A stretch of 64,000 bases of DNA from Clostridia bacterium (lineage in GTDB: Bacteria; Bacillota; DSM-521; Neomoorellales; Neomoorellaceae). Numbering within the stretch: the first letter of the stretch is position 1; each line of letters opens with the position of its first letter. Positions 1-8,235 of the stretch are shown here, in pieces. The stretch is taken from the NCBI GenBank assembly GCA_030154265.1, contig JASKKH010000008.1, positions 1 to 64,000 of the forward strand, in the 5' to 3' direction. The position numbers were made by a program, and so were the translations under genes. Under the pieces are notes generated by a model. The model did no database searches and had not been told where the DNA came from. It was given only the letters and a program-made list of their open reading frames with translations.

Positions 1-108
1 ATAAAAGAATGCCAGGAAACAGGTAATGTAGCCTTAGTAGCTCGTAGGCATGAAATATCACCTAATACTATACATACCTGGCTAAATAAACTTCGCAAAG
101 CGGTATAA
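1..108 (+). CDS. Transposase N-terminal HTH protein, C-terminal end only (cut by window edge)
   Basis: An open frame runs from the first base to a TAA at 106-108 and encodes about 35 residues. They read like the end of an HTH_Tnp_1 (IS3 OrfA-like) DNA-binding domain: a VARRHEISPNTIHTWLNK helix-turn-helix core followed by a short basic tail. The start lies outside the window. No OrfB-type catalytic frame follows in the next 220 bases, so this may be a solo or decayed copy. The family call rests on one short motif. Confidence 0.55.
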   Translation: MKECQETGNVALVARRHEISPNTIHTWLNKLRKAV

Positions 109-311
109 ACTATTTAGTACCTGAGCAATTTTATATTAATTTTATGAGTAACCGTATTTCCGGCAGACAATTGATTGCATAGGCAAGTCTTAAAAAGTTT
201 GTATTCTTTTGTAGTTTTAAGTTTTAAGTGGATATTCTCCTATTTTAGGGGGGGCAGGCCGTTTTCTTCCTTCGTACATGAGAACATATACATTTCTTCC
301 CAAAAGCCCTT

Positions 312-334
312 AAAGCCTTGCATGGCAAGGCTTT
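312..334 (-). terminator. Possible terminator of rlmD
   Basis: A 10-bp perfect inverted repeat (AAAGCCTTGC with a 3-base loop and GCAAGGCTTT) overlaps the rlmD stop codon. The base run after it on the minus strand is only weakly T-rich, so termination efficiency is uncertain. Confidence 0.45.
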
Positions 335-1616
335 AAAGGCTGTGTATTCTTTTGAGCGATACTACGCACTCCACATGATGTGTATACGGAAACATATCAA
401 CAGGTTGTACTTTTGCAGGTACATAACCGTTTTCGCTTAAGTATGAAACATCCCTGGCTAAAGTTGCCGGATTGCAAGATACATAAACCACTCGAATAGG
501 TTTCATTTTTTCAACTGCTTTTAATACCCTACGATCACAACCGGCCCTTGGCGGGTCAAGAACAATTACCTGGGGTTTGTACCCTTTTTCTGCAAGACGG
601 GGTAATAAGACCTCAGCTTGACCTGTATGAAACTCAATATTATCAATATCATTTAAAACAACATTTCGCCCGGCATCTTTTATAGCTTGCGCCACTACCT
701 CAACCCCGGTGACTTTCTTTGCCTTGCAACTTAGCCACATAGCAATAGACCCGCTGCCGCAGTAGGCATCTAAAACCTCTTCTTCACCTTCCAGTTCCGC
801 ATACTCTTTCACCTGGTTATAAAGAACCTCTGTATGAACTGTATTAACCTGAAAAAAGGTATCAGGTGATATATGAAAAGTAAAATTCCCTAACTTTTCT
901 ATTAAATAATCTCTACCTATTAGGGTTACTAATGATTTCTTTTTATCTTCAAATCCAGCAACTACACTGACTAAACTCGAAAAATGATTTTTTAATTCTT
1001 TGGCCAGTCTTTTCCCTTCAGTCCATCCCTGCTCTACCTCTAAGAACACTAAAACTTCTCCTGTTTTTAAACCCTGTCTTAAAGTAACATGCTTTAAACC
1101 TGGAGATAAATTGGGTAACAGCTCATTTATAAACCGGGCGACTTCTAACATCAGTGAAGGTAAAAGTGAACAATTAGCTAAGGGGTTTACTTCATGACTT
1201 CCCGGCTGGTAAAAACCTAATTGACCTTTACTTACATGTAGTCGAACCTTATTACGATATCTCCATGGATTAGTCATTCCTAAGACCGGTAAAACTTCAA
1301 TATCAGAAAAGCCGCCTATGCGTTTAAAAGCATCAATGACCTTTTGCTGCTTCCATTTAAGCTGTTCATTATAACTTAAATGCTGTAGCTGGCAGCCACC
1401 ACAAGAACCCTCACTGCAAGAAGGTGCTACTCGGTCCGGGGAAGCAACTTCTATTTCCAAAAGACGACCCAAGGCATATTTCTTTTTATCAACCAATAAT
1501 TCGATTCTTACCTGTTCTCCAACCAGGGCCCCAGGAACAAAAACAACCTTACCATTATTTAAACGGCCAACGCCAGCCCCTTCATGGTTTAAACCTGTAA
1601 TATTTATAACTTCCAT
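333..1616 (-). CDS. rlmD: 23S rRNA (uracil-C5)-methyltransferase, RlmD/RumA family
   Basis: SAM-dependent enzyme that methylates C5 of a 23S rRNA uridine. From the ATG at 1616 it has 427 residues. The N-terminal ~58 residues fit a TRAM RNA-binding domain. A [4Fe-4S] Cys cluster follows at residues 67, 72 and 75 (CSEGSCGGC), with a further Cys in the NPLANCSLL segment. The C-terminal half is a Rossmann methyltransferase with DAYCGSGS, the DPPRAG motif and the VSCNP motif holding the catalytic Cys. The frame is open a further 19 codons upstream, but the ATG at 1616 is preferred because it sits 2 bases after the stop of the CPBP gene and gives the usual family N-terminus; translation is probably coupled. 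RlmD and RlmCD cannot be separated by eye. Confidence 0.88.
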   Translation of the reverse strand: MEVINITGLNHEGAGVGRLNNGKVVFVPGALVGEQVRIELLVDKKKYALGRLLEIEVASPDRVAPSCSEGSCGGCQLQHLSYNEQLKWKQQKVIDAFKRIGGFSDIEVLPVLGMTNPWRYRNKVRLHVSKGQLGFYQPGSHEVNPLANCSLLPSLMLEVARFINELLPNLSPGLKHVTLRQGLKTGEVLVFLEVEQGWTEGKRLAKELKNHFSSLVSVVAGFEDKKKSLVTLIGRDYLIEKLGNFTFHISPDTFFQVNTVHTEVLYNQVKEYAELEGEEEVLDAYCGSGSIAMWLSCKAKKVTGVEVVAQAIKDAGRNVVLNDIDNIEFHTGQAEVLLPRLAEKGYKPQVIVLDPPRAGCDRRVLKAVEKMKPIRVVYVSCNPATLARDVSYLSENGYVPAKVQPVDMFPYTHHVECVVSLKRIHSL

Positions 1617-1618
1617 AT

Positions 1619-2320
1619 TTAAAACCACTTTAATGAAAAATGTACTAATAAAAGTAACATTATTGAATTCCATGTAGCATGAGCTATTATCGAGGTTAGG
1701 ATATTACCTGTTTTATTGTAAAGATAGGCAAGACCTATACCCCCGATAGCCAGAGGTATAAAACGTAATAAATCAAAATGAAGTAAAGAAAAAAATATGC
1801 TACTACCTGTTATACCGACAAGTAAACCGAAACGTTTTTTTAATGCAGGAAAAAGAAAACCCCTAAAATAAACCTCTTCAGTCAGTGGTGCTATGACAAC
1901 TCCTATCAAAAATGGAATAATAAGATCCTTGGGATGTTTGGCTTTAACAATTAAATCTGTAAATGGTTGTGGAGCAGGATCAGGTAAAAATGATTGGATA
2001 ATCCCACCAATTAAAATAACTGATGTAAAAAGAAACAGACCGCCTCCTACTCCCCAATTAACAACCCTTTCTAAATCGTTAAAGCTAAAACCTAATACTT
2101 CAAAACCTAAACCTCTTTTAATACGTAAGAAATAATGCAACAGCCCAAAAACAGCAACTGCCTGGGCAATACTTACTAATAAGTATCGATAACTTAAGGG
2201 TAAACTGGTACCATATAAACTTATTAAAATGCCTGATCCATACCCGGCTATTATTAAACCTAATAAAACTAAAAAACTTTCCCCTAAGCGCCAGGGTATC
2301 TTTCCGGTTTCCCCTTCCAC
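1619..2320 (-). CDS. CPBP family intramembrane glutamic endopeptidase
   Basis: Membrane protein of 233 residues with about seven hydrophobic segments. The CPBP (Abi/Rce1-like) signature is clear: the EEVYFRG motif carries the paired catalytic glutamates and the Arg, followed by a FSLLHFD helix and a SIIAHATWN helix supplying the metal- or substrate-facing histidines. Such proteins cleave membrane or prenylated substrates or process peptides; the substrate here is unknown. The start follows a good AGAGGTGA ribosome site. The gene lies directly upstream of rlmD with a 2-base gap, which looks like an operon of convenience. Confidence 0.85.
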   Translation of the reverse strand: MEGETGKIPWRLGESFLVLLGLIIAGYGSGILISLYGTSLPLSYRYLLVSIAQAVAVFGLLHYFLRIKRGLGFEVLGFSFNDLERVVNWGVGGGLFLFTSVILIGGIIQSFLPDPAPQPFTDLIVKAKHPKDLIIPFLIGVVIAPLTEEVYFRGFLFPALKKRFGLLVGITGSSIFFSLLHFDLLRFIPLAIGGIGLAYLYNKTGNILTSIIAHATWNSIMLLLLVHFSLKWF

Positions 2321-2575
2321 TTAAAATCACCTCTCTTGTTATTATAAAAAAAATTTCAAAAATATTTTTATTTATTTTACCTCTAACTATACTGACACAA
2401 TTAAACAAAAGAGGTCAACATTAAAAAGTCTTATTTAAAAATTAATTGGACGTTATGCCACTTGTTATACCGCTGTTTTTTATTTCCTCATCTTAACGGC
2501 AATAAACTATACGAAGATGGATATAATAAGCAATGAATCTCAGCATTATTCTACTGGAGAGTGGGGATTTCTAAA

Positions 2576-3217
2576 ATGATTATTTTAATTTCGATATTAT
2601 TCGTCTTGCTAATAGCAGGATTTATTTATTGGCGCTTCCAAGGTAAGAAAACACAGTCCCCAGCAGCAAAACCTTTACCTGCATCACAACCACAAACAGC
2701 ACCAACTCCACAAGAACTACCAAATAAATATGGTAAAGATGAGATTGTTTTAATGGTAAAAGATCCCTATTGGTTATATTCCTATTGGGAAATAAGTGAT
2801 GCCACTATAGAAAATCTAAAACGTCAATATGGCACAAACTGGGATAATTCGCATCCAGTCTTAAGAATTTATGACCTTACAAATCATCCCTATGATTTTT
2901 TAAACGCCCCATTTTTTGAAATAGCCATTACTGATTTAGCTGATAATTGGTATATTAACACCGGCCAACCCAATCGTACCTATTGTATTGATTTAGGAAG
3001 ATGGATTCCAAACCATGGTTTTATAACTATAGCCAGATCAAATATTGTTACAACTCCAGCTGATCAACCTAGTAATGAAATTGATCCTTTATGGCCACCC
3101 GTAGAAGTCTGTTGGGAAGCTGTTTCACGTTATACTACAAATAAAAAATATCCTGGTTCAAGTCCAACTTGTAGCACAACAAGTTGTAGCTCATTTACAC
3201 TTTTTAAAGAAGAATAA
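2576..3217 (+). CDS. DUF4912 membrane-anchored protein
   Basis: The protein has 213 residues from the ATG at 2576. An upstream in-frame GTG at 2561 is less likely because GTGGGG itself sits 9 bases before the ATG as a ribosome site. One N-terminal transmembrane helix (residues ~1-18) is followed by a Pro/Gln/Thr-rich linker and a DUF4912 domain (residues ~50-185) with VKDPYWLYSYWEIS, a YCIDLGRW strand and a WPPVEVCWE strand. The tail is unusually rich in Ser, Thr and Cys (three Cys in the last 18 residues). DUF4912 genes often sit beside GH57 branching enzymes and GT4 synthases, as here, so a role with cell-associated glucan is likely but unproven. Confidence 0.8.
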   Translation: MIILISILFVLLIAGFIYWRFQGKKTQSPAAKPLPASQPQTAPTPQELPNKYGKDEIVLMVKDPYWLYSYWEISDATIENLKRQYGTNWDNSHPVLRIYDLTNHPYDFLNAPFFEIAITDLADNWYINTGQPNRTYCIDLGRWIPNHGFITIARSNIVTTPADQPSNEIDPLWPPVEVCWEAVSRYTTNKKYPGSSPTCSTTSCSSFTLFKEE

Positions 3218-3220
3218 CGG

Positions 3221-3250
3221 CGAACCTTATAAAATATAAGGTTCGTTTAT
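3221..3250 (+). terminator. Rho-independent terminator after the DUF4912 gene
   Basis: The inverted repeat CGAACCTTAT/ATAAGGTTCG is followed by TTTATT. It lies between the DUF4912 and GH57 genes, so it may act as a partial attenuator within the cluster rather than a hard stop. Confidence 0.65.
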
Positions 3251-3287
3251 TCCCTTTAATACTCAAAAAGAAAGGATAATTAATAAT

Positions 3288-4883
3288 ATGCCTCCAGGTT
3301 ATGTTGCAATTGTTCTTCACGCTCATTTACCTTATGTCCGTGATCCTGAAGATAACTTTTCCATAGCTGAAAAGTGGTATCACGAAGCAGTAACAGAAAC
3401 TTATATTCCTTTAATCCATGTTTGTCAACGTTTAAATCGGGATAATGTGCCCTATAAAATAACTATTTCGTTAAGTCCACCTTTGACATCTATGATGGCT
3501 GATCCTGTTATCCAAGAACATTATTATGATTACTTAACAAGATTACGTGAACTAGCTGCTAAAGAGATTTGGCGTACTAAGAATGATCCTCGTTTCCACA
3601 TAATTGCCCGTATGTACCAAGATATATTTGAAAATACTTATCGTACTTACGAAGCATATAATTGGAATTTAATAAAGGCTTTTAAGGAATTACAGGACAG
3701 CGGCAAGGTCGAATTAATTACCTGTGGTACAACTCATGGCTTCTTACCTCTAATTGGAATACATCGCGAGGTAGCCCGAGCTCAGATTGAGGTTGCTGTT
3801 AATAATCACCGGCGACTTTTTGGTAAACCCCCATCAGGTCTATGGTTACCCGAATGCGCATATAACCCTGGTGATGATGCTATATTAAAGGATTATGGGA
3901 TTAAATACTTTTTTGTAGATGCCCATGGTTTGTTATATGCTAATCCCCGTCCAAGATACAGTATTTTTGCCCCAGTTTATACTCCTTCAGGAGTAGCTGT
4001 CTTTGGGCGTGATTTAGAATCCTCCGAACAGGTTTGGAGTGCTGATGAGGGCTACCCAGGGGACGTTGATTACAGGGAATTTTACCGAGACATTGGACAT
4101 GAACTGGATTATGATTACATTAAAAATTACATCCATCCTTCAGGTATACGCCTTGACACAGGAATGAAATATTACCGCATTACCGGAAAATCGCAGTATA
4201 AAGAACCCTATGTCCCTGACTGGGCTTCTTCTAAGGCTAATACACATGCAGGTAACTTTATTTTTAATCGTGAACATCAGATTAAACATTTAAGTGAATA
4301 TATGGATAGACCCCCTGTAATTGTCTGTCCCTATGATGCTGAGTTATTTGGGCATTGGTGGTTTGAAGGACCTCAATGGCTGGAATCCCTATTCCAGCAA
4401 GCAGCCAATTTACCCCATAAACCTTTTGAGTTTATTACTCCTAAAGAATACTTAGAGATTTTCCCAAATAATCAACCTTCTACCCCTTGTATGTCAACCT
4501 GGGGAGCTAACGGTTACAATGAAGTTTGGCTGGATAACTCTAATGATTGGATATATAGACACTTGCACCATGCAGCTCAAGAAATGATTAATCTAGCCAA
4601 TAAATATCCCAGTGCTGAAGGAATTTTATTAAGAGCTTTAAATCAAGCTGCCAGAGAATTACTTGTGGCCCAAAGCAGTGACTGGGCGTTTATCATGAAA
4701 ACAGGAACAATGGTTGATTATGCTGTAACAAGGACAAAACAACACTTATCAAACTTTTGGGATATAAAACATTATATAGATAACAACTCTTTAAATGATA
4801 ATAGCGAAAAAATAAAAGACCTTGAAGACAAAAATAATATCTTTTCAGATATTAATTACCGCATTTTTGCTAGTGCAAGTTAA
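3288..4883 (+). CDS. GH57 family 1,4-alpha-glucan branching enzyme
   Basis: Encodes 531 residues, the usual length of GH57/DUF1957 branching enzymes, which transfer alpha-1,4 glucan chains to alpha-1,6 branch points. Visible motifs: LHAHLPYVR near residue 10 (conserved region 1), the WLPECAYNPG region near 185 carrying the nucleophile Glu, and CPYDAELFGHWWFEGPQWL near 346 carrying the acid/base Asp. The C-terminal helical domain (residues ~400-500) with RELLVAQSSDWAF is typical. The last ~35 residues are polar and Asn/Asp/Lys-rich and look non-essential. A GAAAGGA ribosome site precedes the ATG. Glycogen-type storage is inferred from the neighbouring GT4 synthase and starch-binding module. 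Confidence 0.92.
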   Translation: MPPGYVAIVLHAHLPYVRDPEDNFSIAEKWYHEAVTETYIPLIHVCQRLNRDNVPYKITISLSPPLTSMMADPVIQEHYYDYLTRLRELAAKEIWRTKNDPRFHIIARMYQDIFENTYRTYEAYNWNLIKAFKELQDSGKVELITCGTTHGFLPLIGIHREVARAQIEVAVNNHRRLFGKPPSGLWLPECAYNPGDDAILKDYGIKYFFVDAHGLLYANPRPRYSIFAPVYTPSGVAVFGRDLESSEQVWSADEGYPGDVDYREFYRDIGHELDYDYIKNYIHPSGIRLDTGMKYYRITGKSQYKEPYVPDWASSKANTHAGNFIFNREHQIKHLSEYMDRPPVIVCPYDAELFGHWWFEGPQWLESLFQQAANLPHKPFEFITPKEYLEIFPNNQPSTPCMSTWGANGYNEVWLDNSNDWIYRHLHHAAQEMINLANKYPSAEGILLRALNQAARELLVAQSSDWAFIMKTGTMVDYAVTRTKQHLSNFWDIKHYIDNNSLNDNSEKIKDLEDKNNIFSDINYRIFASAS

Positions 4884-4926
4884 TCAAGTTTTATAAACTA
4901 TAGCAACGATGTTACTATAGGGGTCA

Positions 4927-4962
4927 GGCTGTTGACAAAGTAGTAGGTCAACAGCCTTTTTT
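4927..4962 (+). terminator. Strong Rho-independent terminator after the GH57 gene
   Basis: A perfect 10-bp stem GGCTGTTGAC/GTCAACAGCC with a 10-base loop runs straight into TTTTTT. It ends the rightward DUF4912-GH57 transcript. Confidence 0.9.
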
Positions 4963-5047
4963 AATAAAATAGCGTCATTAATAGTTAATCCCGTACCACT
5001 TTTACAGTGATACGGGATGTTTTTGGGGAATACCCTTTTGGGACAGC
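4957..5047. repeat. MITE-like dispersed repeat, partial copy A
   Basis: This stretch is recognisably homologous to the minus strand of 33804-33910: both contain TTA..GCGTCAT or ACGTCAT, then a GTACCACTTTT block, then TATACGGGAT or GATACGGGAT, and both end in a CCCTTTTGGG block. Copy A ends in TTTTGGGACAGCC, the inverted-terminal sequence seen at the far end of copy B. It seems to lack the outer third and an internal ~18 bases present in copy B. No coding capacity is visible. Confidence 0.6.
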
Positions 5048-5091
5048 CTCTAAACTCGCTGCTCAAATTTTAACACTTAAAGGCCGAATCT

Positions 5092-7527
5092 TTAAACCTT
5101 TTCCCCATTAACCAATTGTTTAAGTCGCTCTTCGTAAAAACTTGCCAGTTCTTCAGCAATTTCTTCAGAAAAAGCTTCACTGTAAATATGATAATTGGGG
5201 GTTTCTCCATCAGGTAACACTAAAGTCCAACCTTTATCATTAGCCACCTGAACACCGTCTAAAAGCTCTATTTGTTGAGATGATTCTTCATTAATCAGAG
5301 TACGCATAACCCTTCCTTTAGCTTCCCAAGGACAGCAAACGACACGTGTAGCTGTATATATATTCGGTAGTTCCGGTAACACCTGATTAAGGTGTTTTTC
5401 CTGGGTTGCCAGCCACTGTAGAATTTGCAAGAGAGCAGCTATAGAGTCTGATTGTAGAAATAGCTGTTTATTATCCATTGCTTCCTGATAAATTCCAGGG
5501 TGGTTTTTTACTCTTTTTACCTCTTTCCCCATACGGTTTACCACAATATCTATCGCCCTTGAAGCCATTACGGGAGCAACAAGGTTATTTGCTTTATTAT
5601 TTAATTCCAAATATACACGTGCTAACAAGGCAGCCTGTTGACCGGTAGTCAGTCTATTCCCATCTCGAGTAAATAGAATTAAATCTTCAGCATTTAGATC
5701 AACGGCTACTCCTAAATCGGCGTCGTATCTTTTTATCTCTGTTGCAAAAAAGGTTAAGTCTTTCTTAATTGAAGACCAATTCTTCTCTGGATCAAAATCT
5801 AAACGAATAACATCTACACCAGCTTGCTGTAAAACCTGACCAATCAGGTTTGAAACATTTCCTTGACCACCCAGGGCCACTTTTAGTTTCCATTTTTGTA
5901 GTGCATCATTTGTAAGGGTTGATAGTAACCAGTCACGGTAAGCATCTGTTAAAGCTCCAAAATTAATACTGGGATAAAGTTCTCTTATTTGGCGACCATC
6001 CTCACGCCAATAAAGATTTTCAATCTTCCTTACTGCTCCCGGTGTTAGATCACGGCCTTGGTCATTAACAAAATGTAACCAAACCTTTTTGGGATTAACA
6101 GGATCCTGCTTTATATGGCATCCACCAGCTAATTCTAATGAACGTACAGCAAAACGGTGGACAGGAGTTAATAACTCACCCAAATAAGCTACTCTAATTC
6201 CTGCAGCTATCAAACCGACAGCTATAGCCTTATGAAGTATTTCGCCAACCCCACCAGGAAAAGTACTAATACCAACCATATCCCCCGGCTTTAGAGTTGC
6301 TCCAAAAGCAGAACCTAAACGAGTTACCTGTGTTGGCGTTAAGTCCCCATCTATATATCCTGGAGATTGACTACCAACAAATAAGGGGCGAACCGTGCCA
6401 CGACCCCAAATAACGCTTTCAGCAACCACCGTATCCTGGCCTAAACACTTTTCAGGCCATATTTTGACATCTGACCGAATTTCTGCCTTGGCATCAATCT
6501 GACTACCATCACCAATAACAGCACCTTCAAAAGCCTGAACCCGCTTTTTAAGGCTTGAACGACTGCATACCACTGCTCCACGCAGTGAAGATTCTGCACC
6601 AACAGAGACATTATCCCAGGTAATGGACCTTTTGATACTGGCACCTTCCTCAACCCGAGTAAATGGCCCAAGAATTGAATAAGGCCCCACTACAGCCCTG
6701 GGTCCAATTCGGCAGAAATCTCCTAATAAGGCAGGACCTTTAATCTGGGCAGTGGGATCAACTTCTACCCCTTCGCCCATTATTATTCCGTTATTATTCT
6801 CACCATGAATTTTTACTTTTACTTTACCACTCAATATATCTTCTTGAGCCTGTCGATACTGGGTAAGGTTGCCGATATCACACCAGTAACCGGATACTGT
6901 TACCCCATATAGAGGCTTTCTATCCTCTAATAAACGGGGAAAAAGCTCTTTACTAAAATCAAATTGTTCCCCCTCAGGTACCAAATCTAATACCTCTGGT
7001 TCAAGGATATATATGCCCGTATTTACCTGATCACTAAACACCTCTCCCCAGCTAGGCTTTTCTAAAAAGGAACGAATGCTTTTATCTTGATTAGTGATAA
7101 CCACCCCATACTCCAAGGGATTATCGACTGTTGTAAGTACTAATGTGGCTAAAGCTCCATGTTCTTTATGCCAACGTATAGCCGGACGCAAATCAAAATC
7201 TGTTAGGGCGTCGCCGCTAACCACAATAAAAGTTTCATCTAAGAAAGAACCTGCATTTTTAACACTGCCTGCAGTACCCAGGGGTTTATCCTCAATAAAA
7301 TAGTTTAGGTTGACGCCAAAGTCACTACCATCGCCAAAATACTCTTCTATCATACCTGGTAAGTACTGCAGAGTTACCCCTATGTTTTTAATATCTAAAT
7401 CTCTTAGGAGGTCAATACAGTATTCCATTACAGGCCGGTTAGCAACCGGTACTAACGGTTTTGGACGTTTACAAGTCAGGGGTCGAAGCCTTGAACCTTG
7501 TCCCCCAGCCATGATAATCGCTTTCAT
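5092..7527 (-). CDS. Mannose-1-phosphate guanylyltransferase / phosphomannomutase-like fusion
   Basis: An 811-residue two-enzyme fusion. Residues ~1-235 are a nucleotidyltransferase with the GGQGSRLRPLT loop, the KP..P repeats and the metal-binding VVSGDALTD. Residues ~250-375 form a left-handed beta-helix hexapeptide region. Residues ~385-811 align with an alpha-D-phosphohexomutase fold, but its landmarks are degenerate: the phosphoserine loop reads GISTFPGGVGE instead of a TASHNP-type motif, and a GGCHIKQDP stretch takes the place of other conserved loops. Nucleotide-sugar synthesis (GDP-mannose or similar) is therefore well supported for the N-terminus and doubtful for the mutase half. It lies convergent with the GH57 gene. 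An AGGAGG site precedes the ATG. Confidence 0.85.
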   Translation of the reverse strand: MKAIIMAGGQGSRLRPLTCKRPKPLVPVANRPVMEYCIDLLRDLDIKNIGVTLQYLPGMIEEYFGDGSDFGVNLNYFIEDKPLGTAGSVKNAGSFLDETFIVVSGDALTDFDLRPAIRWHKEHGALATLVLTTVDNPLEYGVVITNQDKSIRSFLEKPSWGEVFSDQVNTGIYILEPEVLDLVPEGEQFDFSKELFPRLLEDRKPLYGVTVSGYWCDIGNLTQYRQAQEDILSGKVKVKIHGENNNGIIMGEGVEVDPTAQIKGPALLGDFCRIGPRAVVGPYSILGPFTRVEEGASIKRSITWDNVSVGAESSLRGAVVCSRSSLKKRVQAFEGAVIGDGSQIDAKAEIRSDVKIWPEKCLGQDTVVAESVIWGRGTVRPLFVGSQSPGYIDGDLTPTQVTRLGSAFGATLKPGDMVGISTFPGGVGEILHKAIAVGLIAAGIRVAYLGELLTPVHRFAVRSLELAGGCHIKQDPVNPKKVWLHFVNDQGRDLTPGAVRKIENLYWREDGRQIRELYPSINFGALTDAYRDWLLSTLTNDALQKWKLKVALGGQGNVSNLIGQVLQQAGVDVIRLDFDPEKNWSSIKKDLTFFATEIKRYDADLGVAVDLNAEDLILFTRDGNRLTTGQQAALLARVYLELNNKANNLVAPVMASRAIDIVVNRMGKEVKRVKNHPGIYQEAMDNKQLFLQSDSIAALLQILQWLATQEKHLNQVLPELPNIYTATRVVCCPWEAKGRVMRTLINEESSQQIELLDGVQVANDKGWTLVLPDGETPNYHIYSEAFSEEIAEELASFYEERLKQLVNGEKV

Positions 7528-7708
7528 TATTTACCTCCTGCATCCATAATTTAAAACTTTTTCTTCAGGATGCAGTATTCCCCTTAAGGCTGTTTCCTAC
7601 ACAAAAACCTAAAAGGATGTGTAACCATTAAAAAGACGGGACTTTATAGCCCTGCAATGAGATATATCAGAGAAGAGTTTTCTAACTTTAATCTGGCAAC
7701 AGGCTAAA

Positions 7709-8221
7709 TCAAAATCTAACTTGGATGTTTTCCTTTAATATACTAGCTTCCCTCTTGACGCGGGAAAGCCTGCCCACCCGCTGAAGTGCTTTACGCCGTT
7801 CTGCCCAGCGTTCTTTATGCCACCTTACCTGGCGGCCATCAAAGAACACTTTATTGGACAGGACGGCCAGCTTGACGATGCCGAAATCAACCCCGATTAC
7901 GCCGCCCGGCTCGTTTAAGCTCGTCTCATAGACCAAAGATATAGCAACATACCACTCGCCATCTTTACCCTGCTAAATCTCCATGGAACCCTGACGGCAG
8001 GAATCTCCCGCCAGGTCCTGGAACCTTCTGGCGTGATAGTCTGATATGGCAAGCAGCACGGCTATCTGGCTTCTGCCGGAGGAAACGGGAAACTTGACAA
8101 CCCACGTTCCAGAAGGAAGCTGATGGAAGGAGTATTTATATAGACGGCTCCAAATGAGAAAGGTTCCAAAATATGTGAGAAAAAGACCACCCTGGAGAAC
8201 ACCAGAATGGTCTTTTTGCAA
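7709..8221 (-). pseudogene. Decayed TnpB (IS200/IS605 OrfB-like) gene
   Basis: Two open stretches (8221-7976 and 7972-7709) lie in the same frame, separated by a single TAG at 7973-7975. Translated through the stop, the join reads as a TnpB middle region: a WVVKFPVSSG strand, then GKDGEWYVAISLVYE, then IGVDFGIVKLAVLS, which carries the first catalytic RuvC Asp. The frame ends shortly afterwards (KENIQVRF), so the later catalytic Glu and Asp and the zinc ribbon are missing. The N-terminus also does not look intact. Local base composition is GC-richer than the neighbours, consistent with transfer. No hairpin ends or partner TnpA were recognised. Confidence 0.75.
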
Positions 8222-8235
8222 TCCTTTTGCTCTTA

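Noticed and set aside
2118-2408. 96-codon frame on the minus strand overlapping the CPBP gene start
   Set aside because: It runs in another frame of the CPBP gene, whose membrane and EEVYFRG motifs are clear; no ribosome site or family resemblance.
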